From: Cryobacterium tepidiphilum
GTDB taxonomy: Bacteria; Actinomycetota; Actinomycetes; Actinomycetales; Microbacteriaceae
NCBI RefSeq assembly: GCF_003716325.1
Contig: NZ_RDSR01000020.1
Span: 1-60,048, forward strand
Direction: 5' to 3'
Length of the DNA stretch: 60,048 nucleotides
Shown: positions 37,027-46,818 of the stretch, one piece after another
How positions within the stretch are numbered: the first letter of the stretch is position 1
How the letters are laid out: the number at the start of each line of letters is the position of its first letter
Translations under genes and position numbers: made by a program
Notes under the pieces: model-generated
The model's database searches: none
Seen by the model: only the letters and a program-made list of their open reading frames with translations
What the model was told of the DNA's origin: nothing

Positions 37027-38886
37027 CTAGACGCCGATGCCCTTCCGGGCGATGATGCGGCGATAGGCGGCACGACGTATCCGTTCGGGAACAAGGCGGT
37101 ACCCGCCACGCACCGCCACATTGCGCAGCCACTGGGTGCGGGTGGTGAAGCCGCTTCTCCGGAACCGGTGCTGCAGTTGCACCTCCGCGCGCAGTTGCGC
37201 CCATCCGCCGCGACGGGCGTACGCGCCGTCATTCACCCGGTACATCACGAGGGGTTCGGCGACGTTGTCGACGACGCAGTTCGCCTGCACCATGCGGCCG
37301 AACAGCCAGTAGTCCTCCATCAGCCCGAGGTCGAGGTATCCCCCAGCGCGCTCCACCGCGCTCTTGCGATACACCACCGTGGGGTGGTTGAACGGGTCGC
37401 GGAACCGGGCGACGGCCCGGATCCGGTCAGCGCCGACGGGCGGGGTGCGAGTCGCGAGGATTGTGCCGACGTCGCCGGCGAACTCGAACAGGCCCGACCC
37501 GACCAGGTCGAGGCCACGGTCGACGAGCGCGGGAATCTGAACCTCGAAACGATGCGGGAGCGCGATGTCGTCGGCGTCCATGCGGGCCACGATGTCGTTG
37601 TGGCAGTGCTCCAGGCCTTCGGTGAGTGCCCGGGCGAGCCCCACGTTCTGCGGCAGCACCACGTGGTTCACCGGAACGGAGGACGAATCGATCATCCTCG
37701 CGACCTCCGCCTGCAGTTCCTCCCCGATCGGGCCGTCCTGCACGAGGACCACTTCGGCGGGTTTGCGGGATTGGTCGTTGACGCTGCTGGTGAAGGCCTT
37801 CGCGAAGTAGGCGGGCTTGTCGGCGGCGTAGATGGGAAGGAGGAGCGAGAAGCGCGCCTGGGCGGCATCCGCTGTCTGCTCGCCGGTGCCGAGGCTGTTC
37901 CCCCGCGGTCTGTGGCCCCGTTCGACGAGGGACACCGCCTTCGATGCCTGGCCGAGGCCGGCGAGCGCGATGTGGTTGGGGCGCGGGTCGGTGCGGAACC
38001 CGTCACGCAGCCCGCGGCGGAGACCCGCCCGCAGAACGCCCTTGTTGTCGGAACCCAGGAAGGTACGGAGCCAGCGCCGGAGCGTCGAGCCGCCGTAGAT
38101 CGCCTTCTCGACGGGCGAGAGGCCGCGGGAGCGGCGGAGCATCCAGACCTTGTTGCGCACCTCGTAGTAGAAGCGCTCCCCGGGGTCGACGTCCGTCGCC
38201 CCGAGCTTCGCGGTCTTGTGTACCACGACGCTCCCCGGCACGAAAACACCGCGGTGGCGGCGGAGGACGCGCGTGGAGAACTCGAAGTCGTCGTTCCAGA
38301 TGAAGTAGTCGGCGATCGGCAGGCCGGACTCGGCGATCACGTCGGTGCGGGCGAGCATGGAGACGAACGAGGAGCTCCGCACCGGGAGCAGCCCGCGTCG
38401 CGTTGCCGATTCACGCTCCGCGCGCGAGACGAAGGGCTTTCGGCGGGGCGTGTTCATCGGGTGGTCCTGGCCGTCCGTCCAGACGACTCGGGAACCGGCA
38501 ACGACGATCTCCGGGTCGGCCAGAGCGGCCGCGAGCAGTTCGGCGAGCGCGGTCGCGGTCGGGACGGTGTCATCGTCCATCAGCCAGACCCAATCGGCAT
38601 GGTGCTCGGCCATCGCCCGGGCCGCTCCCACGGCGAAACCGCCGGCCCCACCCGTATTGCGGGTAAGGGTGACGACGTCGGCGCCGGTCGCCGCTTCGCG
38701 GGCCGCGTCGCCGGATCCATCGGTCGACGCGTTGTCGACCACGACGACCGCGGACAGCGCGTGCGTCTGGGCCGCGAGGGCCTCAAGCACCTCGAGCAGG
38801 AGTTCGCGCCTGTTGTAGGCGACGACTACTGCGACAACGGTAGCCGGCTCCTGGGTTTGCACGCCGAGCAGTCTACCAATCGGCAT
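37027..38886 (-). CDS. Tandem GT2-GT2 glycosyltransferase
   Basis: 619 residues carrying two GT-A domains. The first (about residues 15-270) has VVAVVVAYNRRELLLEVLEAL, VDNASTDGSGD, LMDDDTVP and WNDDFEF and resembles rhamnosyl/galactofuranosyl GlfT1-type enzymes. The second (about 345-600) has FSLLLPIYAADKPAYFAKAF, RMDADDIALPHRFE and LMEDYWLFGRM and resembles capsule/teichoic GT2 enzymes. ATG 38886 is preferred, with AGAGG upstream. No membrane helices. A fusion would place two sequential sugars on one acceptor; it could prime the galactan built by GlfT2. Confidence 0.85.
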   Translation of the reverse strand: MPIGRLLGVQTQEPATVVAVVVAYNRRELLLEVLEALAAQTHALSAVVVVDNASTDGSGDAAREAATGADVVTLTRNTGGAGGFAVGAARAMAEHHADWVWLMDDDTVPTATALAELLAAALADPEIVVAGSRVVWTDGQDHPMNTPRRKPFVSRAERESATRRGLLPVRSSSFVSMLARTDVIAESGLPIADYFIWNDDFEFSTRVLRRHRGVFVPGSVVVHKTAKLGATDVDPGERFYYEVRNKVWMLRRSRGLSPVEKAIYGGSTLRRWLRTFLGSDNKGVLRAGLRRGLRDGFRTDPRPNHIALAGLGQASKAVSLVERGHRPRGNSLGTGEQTADAAQARFSLLLPIYAADKPAYFAKAFTSSVNDQSRKPAEVVLVQDGPIGEELQAEVARMIDSSSVPVNHVVLPQNVGLARALTEGLEHCHNDIVARMDADDIALPHRFEVQIPALVDRGLDLVGSGLFEFAGDVGTILATRTPPVGADRIRAVARFRDPFNHPTVVYRKSAVERAGGYLDLGLMEDYWLFGRMVQANCVVDNVAEPLVMYRVNDGAYARRGGWAQLRAEVQLQHRFRRSGFTTRTQWLRNVAVRGGYRLVPERIRRAAYRRIIARKGIGV

Positions 38887-38995
38887 TCTGTGAGCCTCTT
38901 GCGTGAATCCCGATGTTGGTCGGCCCCTGCAGCCAGGGAGCACATTGTGCGCTCACGCAATCTGCCGATCTCCGGCTGATAGCATTCAGCGCGAT

Positions 38996-39976
38996 ATGAG
39001 CCTCATTGACGTTTCCAAGACTGGAAAAATTCCCGCGAAGCCCCGGTCACATGCCATCGACCTCGTTCGCCTCATTGGAATAGTCGCGATCGTCGCCGGC
39101 CACTCTTCGACGTCAGCTTGGGTAAGCCCTTGGCTTTTCAGCTGGCACGTGCCGGTTTTCTTCGTGATTAGTGGCTACTTGTGGTCGCCGTCTCGGAGTA
39201 CAAAGCTCGAGTTCACCAAGCGGGCCCGGACCCTTCTGCTCCCATACGTCACGTGGCTAGTCATCGTGTCTGTACTCTGGTTCGGCTTTCGCATGGCGCG
39301 CGGGGAAAGCATCGACTGGTCGTTCTCGCAGAACCTGTTACTCGGCGGCTGGTACATCCCCAGGCCGTACTCTGCCTTCTGGTTCGTCACCGCACTGTTC
39401 ATCGCGACCGTGCTCATGCGCTGGCTATCGAACCTCTCCCCGTTCCTGCCCTGGTTCGTAGGCGCCATCGGCGTGGCTTGGTGCACAGTCGACCCCGAGA
39501 CGGCCAAGCGGGTACCGGAGTCGGCTGGAGTCGCGCTCGCCGCCATATTGTTCATGTGCCTCGGGTCGCTTCTGCGCAACTATCGCAATCAGATCACGTC
39601 CCCGCTGAAATTCGGACTGGTGTTGCTTATACCTGCCTTGTTCCTCAGCGTTTCCGGTGCAGTGGATGGTTTCAACATGAAGAGTGCTGACCTGGGAACG
39701 CCAATCCTGGGCGTCCTCATCGGGGTAGCAATCTCCTGCGGTTTGATTCTCGTGTGTGAAGCAATCGGTCCGATGCTTCCATCGCAGCTCGGAAGCACGA
39801 TCTCGATCGTGGCCCAAACCGGTCTCGCGATCATCCTGAGCCACACACTCGTGCTTGCAATTGCCGCACAGCTCGGGATGGTCTCGGCCAAACTGATTTT
39901 CCTCTTGGCACTCTTCATCCCGTTGGCGTTCGCACTATCGATAAGGCGCACTCAAGCCAGCCGCTTCTTCATGTGA
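38996..39976 (+). CDS. Acyltransferase family 3 membrane protein
   Basis: 326 residues, about ten helices, with SHAIDLVRLIGIVAIVAGHSS and WHVPVFFVISGYLWSP, the conserved early aspartate, histidine and HxPxFFxxSGY parts of acyltransferase-3 proteins. It has more AT-rich third positions than its neighbours, which suggests recent acquisition. It is divergent from the tandem GT2 gene, and a wrecked rmlB lies immediately downstream. The probable role is O-acetylation of an envelope glycan; the substrate is unknown. Confidence 0.83.
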   Translation: MSLIDVSKTGKIPAKPRSHAIDLVRLIGIVAIVAGHSSTSAWVSPWLFSWHVPVFFVISGYLWSPSRSTKLEFTKRARTLLLPYVTWLVIVSVLWFGFRMARGESIDWSFSQNLLLGGWYIPRPYSAFWFVTALFIATVLMRWLSNLSPFLPWFVGAIGVAWCTVDPETAKRVPESAGVALAAILFMCLGSLLRNYRNQITSPLKFGLVLLIPALFLSVSGAVDGFNMKSADLGTPILGVLIGVAISCGLILVCEAIGPMLPSQLGSTISIVAQTGLAIILSHTLVLAIAAQLGMVSAKLIFLLALFIPLAFALSIRRTQASRFFM

Positions 39977-39985
39977 CTTCTTCGT

Positions 39986-40139
39986 ATGCAGATCTTCGCC
40001 ATCGGTGGTGCGGGCTTGATCGACTTTGTGCGCGGGTCCCATTGAGCAGGGACTCGAGGATGCCGTGCAGTGGTACCGCGACAATCGGGCTTGGTGGGAA
40101 CCGTTGAAGGCCCGCGCGAGCATCAACCGGGTACCCTGA
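39986..40139 (+). pseudogene. Remnant of dTDP-glucose 4,6-dehydratase (rmlB)
   Basis: From ATG 39986 the reading MQIFAIGGAGLIDFVRG resembles the RmlB N-terminus (MxILVTGGAGFIGSNFVR) with a small deletion, then hits a stop at 40043-40045. In another frame, 40050-40139 encodes GLEDAVQWYRDNRAWWEPLK and then a stop, which is the RmlB C-terminus. The middle 280 or so codons are gone. An internal deletion plus frameshift of rmlB explains both halves. The rest of the gap to 40239 shows no other gene. Confidence 0.75.
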
Positions 40140-40239
40140 CAGCGGGACTTCGACACCCTCACGGACCTCGACGGGCCTCCGTCATGGGAGTCTGGGTACC
40201 GAACAACATGACGTATTCGAGAGCGGGCGGGGAGAGCAC

Positions 40240-41415
40240 ATGACCACCCTTCGAATGGTCGTCGACCAGATGGCGGCGCCGGTTCCCGGCAGCCTGGGGC
40301 GCTACACCGAGGACCTCACCCGCGCGCTGATCCAGACCGCGCCACCCGGATGCGACGTGGAGGGCATCGTCTCGGCCACGCCCGCCGAGCAGTGCCGGCA
40401 GATCGAGGAGAAACTGCCGGGGCTGGGATCGCTGTACAAGACCACACTCGCGCGGCGCGAGCTCACGGCGGCGTGGCAGCTCGGACTCGGCACGTCGCCG
40501 GGGCCCGGGATCATCCACGCGCCGGGGCTGCTCGCGCCGCTGCGGCGGCACGACCGGATCGGCGGCCCGTTCACCCAGGTCACCGTGACCGTGCACGACG
40601 TGCTGGCGTGGACCCACCCCGACGCCCTCAGCAACGCCACAGCGGCCTGGACCAAGACGGTGATGAAACGCGCCCGGAAGTTCGCCGACGCGGTGGTGGT
40701 GCCGAGCCACGCCCTGGCCGAGCAACTCGCCGAGATCATGGACTTCGGCGACCGCGTGCGCGTCATCACCCCCGCCGTGCCCAGCGGCCTCCGCCTGCCG
40801 TCGGGCTCGCTGACCCCGGGCACAGCGGATGCCGAGGCGCTCGTCGCGCCGCGGGCGGAGGCGCTCGGGCTGCCATCCGAGTACATCCTCACCTCGGGAT
40901 CGCTCACCCCGCGCAAGGCACTGCCCGCCCTCATCGCCGCGCTCGGGCTTCCCGGCACGCCCGACCTGCCGCTTATCGTGCTCGGTCCCGCCTCCTGGGG
41001 AGAGCTGGACCTCGCATCCGTTGCCGGCCAGGCGGGGCTGGAACCGGGCCGCGTGCGCGCCCTGTCGGGGCTCACCGACGAGGACATGGCCGTCGTCTTC
41101 GCACGCGCCACGGTGTTCGTGCAGCCGAGCCTGGAGGAGGGATTCGGGCAGGAGATCATCGAGGCCTTCCACTTCGGAACGCCCGTCATCCACTCCGACG
41201 CGCCGGCCCTGGTCGAAACGGCGGGCGACGCGGGACTCGTCGTCGCCCGGGACGATGCGGCGGGCTACCCGGAGCGCCTGGCCGACGCACTCACCCGGGT
41301 GCTCACCGACGACGCACTGGCCGCCCGGTTGAGTATCGTCGGAAGTGATCGCGCGAAAGCATTCAGCTGGCGCGATTCCGCCGAGCGTGTCTGGCAGTTG
41401 CACGCCGACCTGTAA
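40240..41415 (+). CDS. GT4-family (GT-B) glycosyltransferase
   Basis: 391 residues. The C-terminal Rossmann half holds the donor-binding signature: YILTSGSLTPRKALPALI, then VFVQPSLEEGFGQEIIEAFHFGTPVIHSDAPALVETAGDAGLVV with the E-x7-E motif. The N-terminal half has GSLGRYTEDLTRAL and VTVHDVLAWTHP, as in mannosyl/rhamnosyl GT4 enzymes. There are no membrane helices. GGGGAGAGCAC precedes the ATG. It probably adds mannose or a deoxy sugar to an envelope glycan; ManA could supply the mannose route. Confidence 0.88.
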   Translation: MTTLRMVVDQMAAPVPGSLGRYTEDLTRALIQTAPPGCDVEGIVSATPAEQCRQIEEKLPGLGSLYKTTLARRELTAAWQLGLGTSPGPGIIHAPGLLAPLRRHDRIGGPFTQVTVTVHDVLAWTHPDALSNATAAWTKTVMKRARKFADAVVVPSHALAEQLAEIMDFGDRVRVITPAVPSGLRLPSGSLTPGTADAEALVAPRAEALGLPSEYILTSGSLTPRKALPALIAALGLPGTPDLPLIVLGPASWGELDLASVAGQAGLEPGRVRALSGLTDEDMAVVFARATVFVQPSLEEGFGQEIIEAFHFGTPVIHSDAPALVETAGDAGLVVARDDAAGYPERLADALTRVLTDDALAARLSIVGSDRAKAFSWRDSAERVWQLHADL

Positions 41416-41477
41416 GGACGCCGGAATGCGCGGGTTCGCTTCACGCGGTGAGGGGCTTCCTCACCCGGAGGTGCGCC

Positions 41478-42173
41478 ATGCGTAAGGTGTTCGGGGTCGC
41501 GCGCATCCTCGTCGCACTCACCGGCATTGTGGCGATGATCGGCGACTTCAACTACTCCATCGGCACCAGCCCGTTCGCCACCGGCAACTTCTTCAGCTAC
41601 TTCACCATCCAGAGCATGATCGTGGGCGTCACGGTCTTCGTGATCGGTGCCGTCAACGCCCTGCGGCAACCCGAAGACCCGCTCTGGCTCGACATGGTGC
41701 GGCTGATTTCCACGACGTACCTCATCGTCTCCGGCATCGTGTTCGCGTTCATCCTGATCGAGGGCACGCTGCGCGGCATCCCGGTGTGGGCCCCGTGGTC
41801 AAGCCAGCTGATGCACTTCTGGATCTCCGGGTTCGCTCTGCTGGACTGGCTGATCGCGCCGGGCCGCGACGCACCGTGGAAGACGGTGCCGTGGGTGCTG
41901 GTGTTCCCCGCCGTATGGCTCGTCTACACGATGATCCGCGGCACCTACGTCTACTGGTACCCGTACTTCTTTCTCGACCCCGCGATCGTGGAGGTGCCGT
42001 ACGAGTTCAGCATCTACCTGCTCGCCATCATCGCCGTCTTCACCGGCGTGACGTCGCTGCTGCTGGCGATCAGCCGGGTGCCGCGCCTGGAGCACGTGCG
42101 GGAGCGCTGGGGGCGGAACCGTCCTGCGCCTGCGGCGCGGAGGCGGCGGGATCGACGAACGGTGCAAGGCTAG
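41478..42173 (+). CDS. Pr6Pr-type membrane protein
   Basis: 231 residues with six or seven helices. The segment ATGNFFSYFTIQSMIVGVTVFVIGAVNAL and the later HFWISGFALLDWL with TMIRGTYVYWYPYFFLDP match the actinobacterial Pr6Pr/FAR-17a-like group. The start at 41478 has GGAGG 6-7 bases upstream. Its last 104 bases overlap the convergent amine oxidase gene, and the overlapping tail is a basic, low-complexity cytosolic extension. Function not established. Confidence 0.78.
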   Translation: MRKVFGVARILVALTGIVAMIGDFNYSIGTSPFATGNFFSYFTIQSMIVGVTVFVIGAVNALRQPEDPLWLDMVRLISTTYLIVSGIVFAFILIEGTLRGIPVWAPWSSQLMHFWISGFALLDWLIAPGRDAPWKTVPWVLVFPAVWLVYTMIRGTYVYWYPYFFLDPAIVEVPYEFSIYLLAIIAVFTGVTSLLLAISRVPRLEHVRERWGRNRPAPAARRRRDRRTVQG

Positions 42174-43560
42174 CCAGGGCTGCGGCGAGGGCGTCGTCAT
42201 CGCTGCCCTCCGCCTGCGCCTTCGCCCGGTCGCCGCCGACGATCGCCACCAGGATCGGCTCGCCGGTGACCGGTTCGAGGTTGAACCACAACGGATACGA
42301 CGGGTCGTCGAGAACGGTCCAGACCGTCGCATCCGTCGACCAGAACGGCTCGTCGAAGCGCAGCACCAGTTTCTCGCGCAGGCCCATCCCGAGCTGACCG
42401 ATCGCCGCCCGGTGCGAGAACGGCAGTGGCGGGTCGAACTCGATCGCGCCCGTCTGCAGCACCCCGAGCGGAACCGTGATGATCACCCGGTCGGCCGACA
42501 GGGACTCGCCCCGGGACAGGCGCAGGCTGATGCCCCGGTCGGAGGCGATGATACCGCTGACGACGCTGCTCGGCAGAACGTCGATCCCGTCGAGAGCGGT
42601 CTGCACGAGCTTCTGGAAGCCCCCGGTGACCAGGCGGTCGCCCTCGTGGGTGAGGGTGGGATCGGGGGCGTACCAGGATGAGAGCTGGTCGGCGTTGGCC
42701 CCGGTGGGGGCGACGACATCGGTGGTGATGAACGTGGCGAGGCGCTCCGCGTCGGACACCCCGACGGCGTTCTCCTCGGTGCTGAGCTCGCCCGCGCCCG
42801 ACTCCTGGAGGGCCTGCGCGACGGTCACGTCGGTGCGCTGCTTCGCCGCCCAGGCGAGCGCCTCGGTGACCGCGTTCGGGGCGACCGGCGTGGGCGGCAC
42901 GATGTCGCCGTCAGGGGTGCGCTGCTGCGCCCGCACGTTGAAGTCGGCGGTGTCGACGCCGAGGAGAGTGAGGTCGCGGCCGAGGGCGATCGCGGACGAG
43001 CCGGCGAGCCAGGCCGCACCCAACTCGACCGGGAACGGCCAGTCGCCCGCGTCATCCGTGTGGATGCGACCACCGGACCGGTCGCGGCCCTCGATCACCA
43101 CCACGTTGTAGCCGGCGTCGGCGAGCTCTCGGGCGGCCGTGGCGCCGGCGACGCCCGCACCGACGATGGCGACGCGGTCGTCGGTCGATGCTGCAGCGAC
43201 GACCTCGGCGGCGGCGCGCACGCCGGAGGCACGCGCGCCCTGCACGGTGCCGGGGTCATCGCCGTCGGTGTGCTCGCCGGCGAAGAAGAGCCGGCCGTCG
43301 ACGGGCTGCCGGAGCGCCTCCCGGTCGGCCGGCGACGACCCGACGGTCTGGAAGCTCGCGGCGCCGTAGGACATGGGGTCGGTGGACCAGGCCGTGCGGC
43401 GGAACGCGCTCGGTTGCGGCACGTCGCCGGGCGTCGGCGGGGGCGGCACCGCGGTGGCGGTCGCGGAGGGGCTGGGCACGGGCCTGCGGGGCGTGCAGCC
43501 GCTCACGGCCAGCACGGTGAGTCCTGACATGGTGCCCAGGAGAAAAGTGCGCCGGTTCAT
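42070..43560 (-). CDS. Circularly permuted flavin amine oxidase, exported
   Basis: 496 residues with a twin-arginine-like leader and lipobox (MNRRTFLLGTMSGLTVLAVSGC). Residues about 45-120 read WSTDPMSYGAASFQTVGSSPADR and GRLFFAGEHTDGDDPGTVQGARASGVRAA, normally the C-terminal FAD-binding end of monoamine-oxidase-like enzymes. After a short linker follows the normally N-terminal dinucleotide motif VAIVGAGVAGATAARELADAGY with GRDRSGGRIHT. The protein then runs through the substrate domain and stops after LASLAPFVDP plus an Ala/Pro-rich tail. The order is thus permuted. All FAD motifs are present. Substrate unknown. Confidence 0.85.
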   Translation of the reverse strand: MNRRTFLLGTMSGLTVLAVSGCTPRRPVPSPSATATAVPPPPTPGDVPQPSAFRRTAWSTDPMSYGAASFQTVGSSPADREALRQPVDGRLFFAGEHTDGDDPGTVQGARASGVRAAAEVVAAASTDDRVAIVGAGVAGATAARELADAGYNVVVIEGRDRSGGRIHTDDAGDWPFPVELGAAWLAGSSAIALGRDLTLLGVDTADFNVRAQQRTPDGDIVPPTPVAPNAVTEALAWAAKQRTDVTVAQALQESGAGELSTEENAVGVSDAERLATFITTDVVAPTGANADQLSSWYAPDPTLTHEGDRLVTGGFQKLVQTALDGIDVLPSSVVSGIIASDRGISLRLSRGESLSADRVIITVPLGVLQTGAIEFDPPLPFSHRAAIGQLGMGLREKLVLRFDEPFWSTDATVWTVLDDPSYPLWFNLEPVTGEPILVAIVGGDRAKAQAEGSDDDALAAALASLAPFVDPAASAPQAQDGSAPSAPARAPGAAPG

Positions 43561-43651
43561 TGCCCTCCCACGCACACTGTAGCGCCCTCCTCGGGTCTCG
43601 TCGTCCTTCGCACCACGAGCCCGCCCTCCCCCGCTCAGATGGACGCCGTCG

Positions 43652-45001
43652 TTACTTCTTGGGGACGACCAGGCCCGCGGCCACCAGGTCACGGATCTGC
43701 CCGTAGTCGGGGTTCTCCGGGTCGACGTCGTTGGCCGGGGTGAGCTCGACAGTGGTGATGGGCTGCGACTTGGTCTTGGAGGCGAGGCTCACGAAGTAGC
43801 CGAGCATCGACTGCGGGATGTCTGTCTTCACCACCTGCTCGCCGGCCTTCGCCACCCCCTGGAACTTCACGAGCACGTTCGCGGGGTTGAACTGCTTGAG
43901 GATCGCCTCCTCCAGCACGCGCTGCCTGGCCATGCGGTCGTAGTCGCTCGTGCCGTGCCGTGCGCGGCCGTACCAGAGGGCGGTGAAGCCGTCCATGTGC
44001 TGTTTGCCGGGCTCGACCCAGCCGTCGACGTTGTTGAGCTCCTCGTCGCCGCCGATCGGCAGGCGCTCCTTCACGGTGATCTCCACCCCGCCCAGCGCGT
44101 CGATCAGGTCGGAGAAGCCCTGCATGTCGATGAGCACGTAGTACTGGATCGTGAGCCCGGTGATGCCCTCCGCGGCGTCGCGCATGCCCTCGATGCCGGG
44201 TTCGCTGCCGTTCTTCACGGCGTTGGGGTACATCTCGGGGCTCTTCAGCTCGACCTCGGTATAGACGGAGTTGAGCATGCAGACGTCGACTTCGCATCCG
44301 TCGATCGCACCGTAGCCTTCGGGGTAGACGGATGCCAGCGGCGAGTCGTCGGGGAACGGGAAGTCGACGAGGTTGCGCGGCAGGCCGATGATCGACGCCT
44401 TGCCGGTCTTGGCGTCGATGCTCACGACCGAGATGCTGTCGGGGCGCATGCCCTGGCGGTCGGGCCCCGCGTCGCCGCCGAGCAGGAGGATGTTGTAGCG
44501 ACCGTCGACGGGCGGCACGCTGGGGCCGGCGGTGAAGACGTTGGCGAGGAATCCGCTGGCCGTCGTGGCGACGAGCGCGCCGTAGCCGGCCGAGCCGCAC
44601 ACGACGAGCATGAGCACCGTCGCGAATGCGGCGATGAGCGGCCGGGCTTTCGGGCGCGCCCGAACGAGGCGCACGAGGCGCAGCGTGTCGAGGGTGAGCA
44701 CCAGCCACAGCACCGCGTAGAACAGCAGGATGAGCGCCGCGAGCCAGAGCCCGATCGAGTTGGTGAACAGCGTGAGCACGGCCGCCGGCCACAGCACGTA
44801 GGAGACCCCGGCGACCACGGCCAGCGTGAGAAGCACCAGGGACGCGCCGAGGCCGAACCGGCCGAGCCGCCGGTTGCCGGCCAACACCTGGGCGGAGCCG
44901 GGCAGCACGAAGTTCAGCACCACGAGCCACCAGCCCCGCCGGGTCATCACCCGGGTCGAGCCGACGTTCGGATGCCGCATCGGGCTGGTCAGGCTGCTCA
45001 T
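43652..45001 (-). CDS. LytR-CpsA-Psr (LCP) family protein
   Basis: 449 residues. Several N-terminal membrane helices (about residues 20-150) precede an extracellular LCP domain with its arginine and aspartate markers: [28 protein letters not shown], then [16 protein letters not shown] and [29 protein letters not shown] proteins transfer teichoic acids or arabinogalactan from the lipid carrier to peptidoglycan. The start overlaps the purE stop (ATGA). The multi-helix N-terminus is longer than the usual single anchor. It is likely to attach the polymers made by the island. Confidence 0.92.
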   Translation of the reverse strand: MSSLTSPMRHPNVGSTRVMTRRGWWLVVLNFVLPGSAQVLAGNRRLGRFGLGASLVLLTLAVVAGVSYVLWPAAVLTLFTNSIGLWLAALILLFYAVLWLVLTLDTLRLVRLVRARPKARPLIAAFATVLMLVVCGSAGYGALVATTASGFLANVFTAGPSVPPVDGRYNILLLGGDAGPDRQGMRPDSISVVSIDAKTGKASIIGLPRNLVDFPFPDDSPLASVYPEGYGAIDGCEVDVCMLNSVYTEVELKSPEMYPNAVKNGSEPGIEGMRDAAEGITGLTIQYYVLIDMQGFSDLIDALGGVEITVKERLPIGGDEELNNVDGWVEPGKQHMDGFTALWYGRARHGTSDYDRMARQRVLEEAILKQFNPANVLVKFQGVAKAGEQVVKTDIPQSMLGYFVSLASKTKSQPITTVELTPANDVDPENPDYGQIRDLVAAGLVVPKK

Positions 45002-45522
45002 AGCCGGGCGTGCAGGTCCTTGTTCTTCTGCTCGACGAGCGCTTCGAGTTCAGCGGCGTAGTCGGCCAGTTTGCCCTGCAGGACGGTGTCGGAGGTGGCG
45101 AGTATCTTCACGGCCATGAGCCCCGCGTTGCGCGCCCCGCCGATGGAGACCGTCGCCACTGGCACGCCGGCGGGCATCTGCACGATCGACAGCAGCGAGT
45201 CGAGGCCGTCGAGGCGGCTGAGGGGAACGGGCACGCCCACGACCGGCAGCACGGTGACGGCGGCGAGCATTCCGGGGAGGTGGGCGGCACCGCCGGCACC
45301 GGCGATGATGACCTTGAGGCCGCGGGCGAGGGCGCCCTGGCCGTAGTCGATCATCTTCTGCGGCGTGCGGTGCGCCGAGACCACGTCGACCTCGAAGGGC
45401 ACGCCGAATTCACGCAGCACGGTGGCGGTTTCGCTCATCACCGACCAGTCCGAGTCCGATCCCATGACGACGCCGACCAGCGGCGCGGCGGGAGCGGAAT
45501 CGGGTGTCGTGTTCTCTGGCAC
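44998..45522 (-). CDS. purE: N5-carboxyaminoimidazole ribonucleotide mutase
   Basis: 174-residue class I PurE, the purine-synthesis enzyme that converts N5-CAIR to CAIR. The signature [14 protein letters not shown] is at residues 19-32, followed by SAHRTPQKM and [28 protein letters not shown]. It works with PurK, whose gene lies 17 bases upstream in the same direction, and its stop overlaps the LCP start by four bases. Confidence 0.97.
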   Translation of the reverse strand: MPENTTPDSAPAAPLVGVVMGSDSDWSVMSETATVLREFGVPFEVDVVSAHRTPQKMIDYGQGALARGLKVIIAGAGGAAHLPGMLAAVTVLPVVGVPVPLSRLDGLDSLLSIVQMPAGVPVATVSIGGARNAGLMAVKILATSDTVLQGKLADYAAELEALVEQKNKDLHARL

Positions 45523-45539
45523 GCAGACGATCTTATGTC

Positions 45540-46676
45540 TCAGTCCTGAAAGAAAGCCGCAGTGGCACGCGCCTCGTAGACGACGGTCTCGAGTTCGTCG
45601 CCGCCGGCCGTGACGTGGCCGATCTTGCGTCCCGGACGCGGATCCTTGCCGTAGTTGTGCACCTTCACCGTCGGGTGGGCGTCGAAGGCCGCCGGGTAGC
45701 GGTCAGCCATCGATCCCTCGGCCGGGCCGCCCAGCACATTGACCATCACCGACCAGAGTTCGCGGGCACCGGTGGCGCCGAGCGGCAGGTCGAGCACCGC
45801 GCGCAGGTGCTGCTCGAACTGACTCGTCGTGGAACCGTCGATGGACCAGTGGCCGCTGTTGTGCGGGCGCATGGCCAGCTCGTTCACCAGCAGGCGCTCA
45901 TCCGTTGTCTCGAACAGCTCGACCGCGAGCACGCCCGTGACGCCGATGCCCTCGGCGACCGCCATGGCGATGTCGGCGGCGACGTCGGCCACCCGCCCAG
46001 CGGAGCCGGGTGCGGGCGCGATGACCTCGGCGCAGACGCCGCCGCGTTGCACGGTCTCGACGAGCGGCCACGCCACGATCTCGCCGGAGGGCCGCCGGGC
46101 CACGAGCTGGGCCAGTTCGCGCCGGAAGTCCACGAGTTCCTCCACGAGGAGGGCGGAGCCGCGGTCGTCGCCGGCGAGCGCCTCGAACCAGTCGTCGACG
46201 TCGTGCTCGCCGGAGACGACGCGCACGCCCTTGCCGTCGTAGCCGCCCCGCGGGGTCTTCACGACCGCGCGGCCGTCGTGCTCCGCCAGGAAGGCTGCCA
46301 GTTCGCCGGAATTCGAGACGGCAGCCCAGTCGGGCACGGGCAGGCCCAGGTCGGTGAGTTTCTGGCGCATGAGCAGCTTGTCCTGCGCGTACAGCAGCGC
46401 GTCGGGGCCGGGGTGAACGCGCACGCCGCGGTTCACGAGCGCACGCAGGATCTCCTGCGGCACGTGCTCATGGTCGAAGGTGATGACGTCGACGGTCTCG
46501 GCGAAGGCCAGCACGGTGTCGGCGTCGCGGTAGTCGCCGACGCCGGCGGCGGCGAGCCCCGCGGCCATGCCCTCGCTCTCGGCCAGCACCCGAAGGTCGA
46601 TGCCGAGGTTCACCGCGGCGGGAATCATCATCCTGGCCAGCTGGCCGCCGCCGATGACACCAACGATCGTGGTCAT
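45540..46676 (-). CDS. purK: N5-carboxyaminoimidazole ribonucleotide synthase
   Basis: 378-residue ATP-grasp enzyme that carboxylates AIR with bicarbonate and ATP. Motifs: [13 protein letters not shown] at the start, [12 protein letters not shown] (ATP loop), and [31 protein letters not shown] (metal and substrate residues). It has the full family length and is the first gene of the purK-purE-LCP run. It is divergent from gtrA. Confidence 0.97.
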   Translation of the reverse strand: MTTIVGVIGGGQLARMMIPAAVNLGIDLRVLAESEGMAAGLAAAGVGDYRDADTVLAFAETVDVITFDHEHVPQEILRALVNRGVRVHPGPDALLYAQDKLLMRQKLTDLGLPVPDWAAVSNSGELAAFLAEHDGRAVVKTPRGGYDGKGVRVVSGEHDVDDWFEALAGDDRGSALLVEELVDFRRELAQLVARRPSGEIVAWPLVETVQRGGVCAEVIAPAPGSAGRVADVAADIAMAVAEGIGVTGVLAVELFETTDERLLVNELAMRPHNSGHWSIDGSTTSQFEQHLRAVLDLPLGATGARELWSVMVNVLGGPAEGSMADRYPAAFDAHPTVKVHNYGKDPRPGRKIGHVTAGGDELETVVYEARATAAFFQD

Positions 46677-46818
46677 GTCTTCACCAATCCCTGTCGAGCC
46701 GGATGCGAGTACCGGGCCGACGCATCCGCCCGCACCTCGTCGGCTGATTCCCAGCGTTCCGCGGCGGCAGCGTCGTAAACTGCCGATCTCACTGTTCTAT
46801 TTTGGCTCAGTCGGAGTC

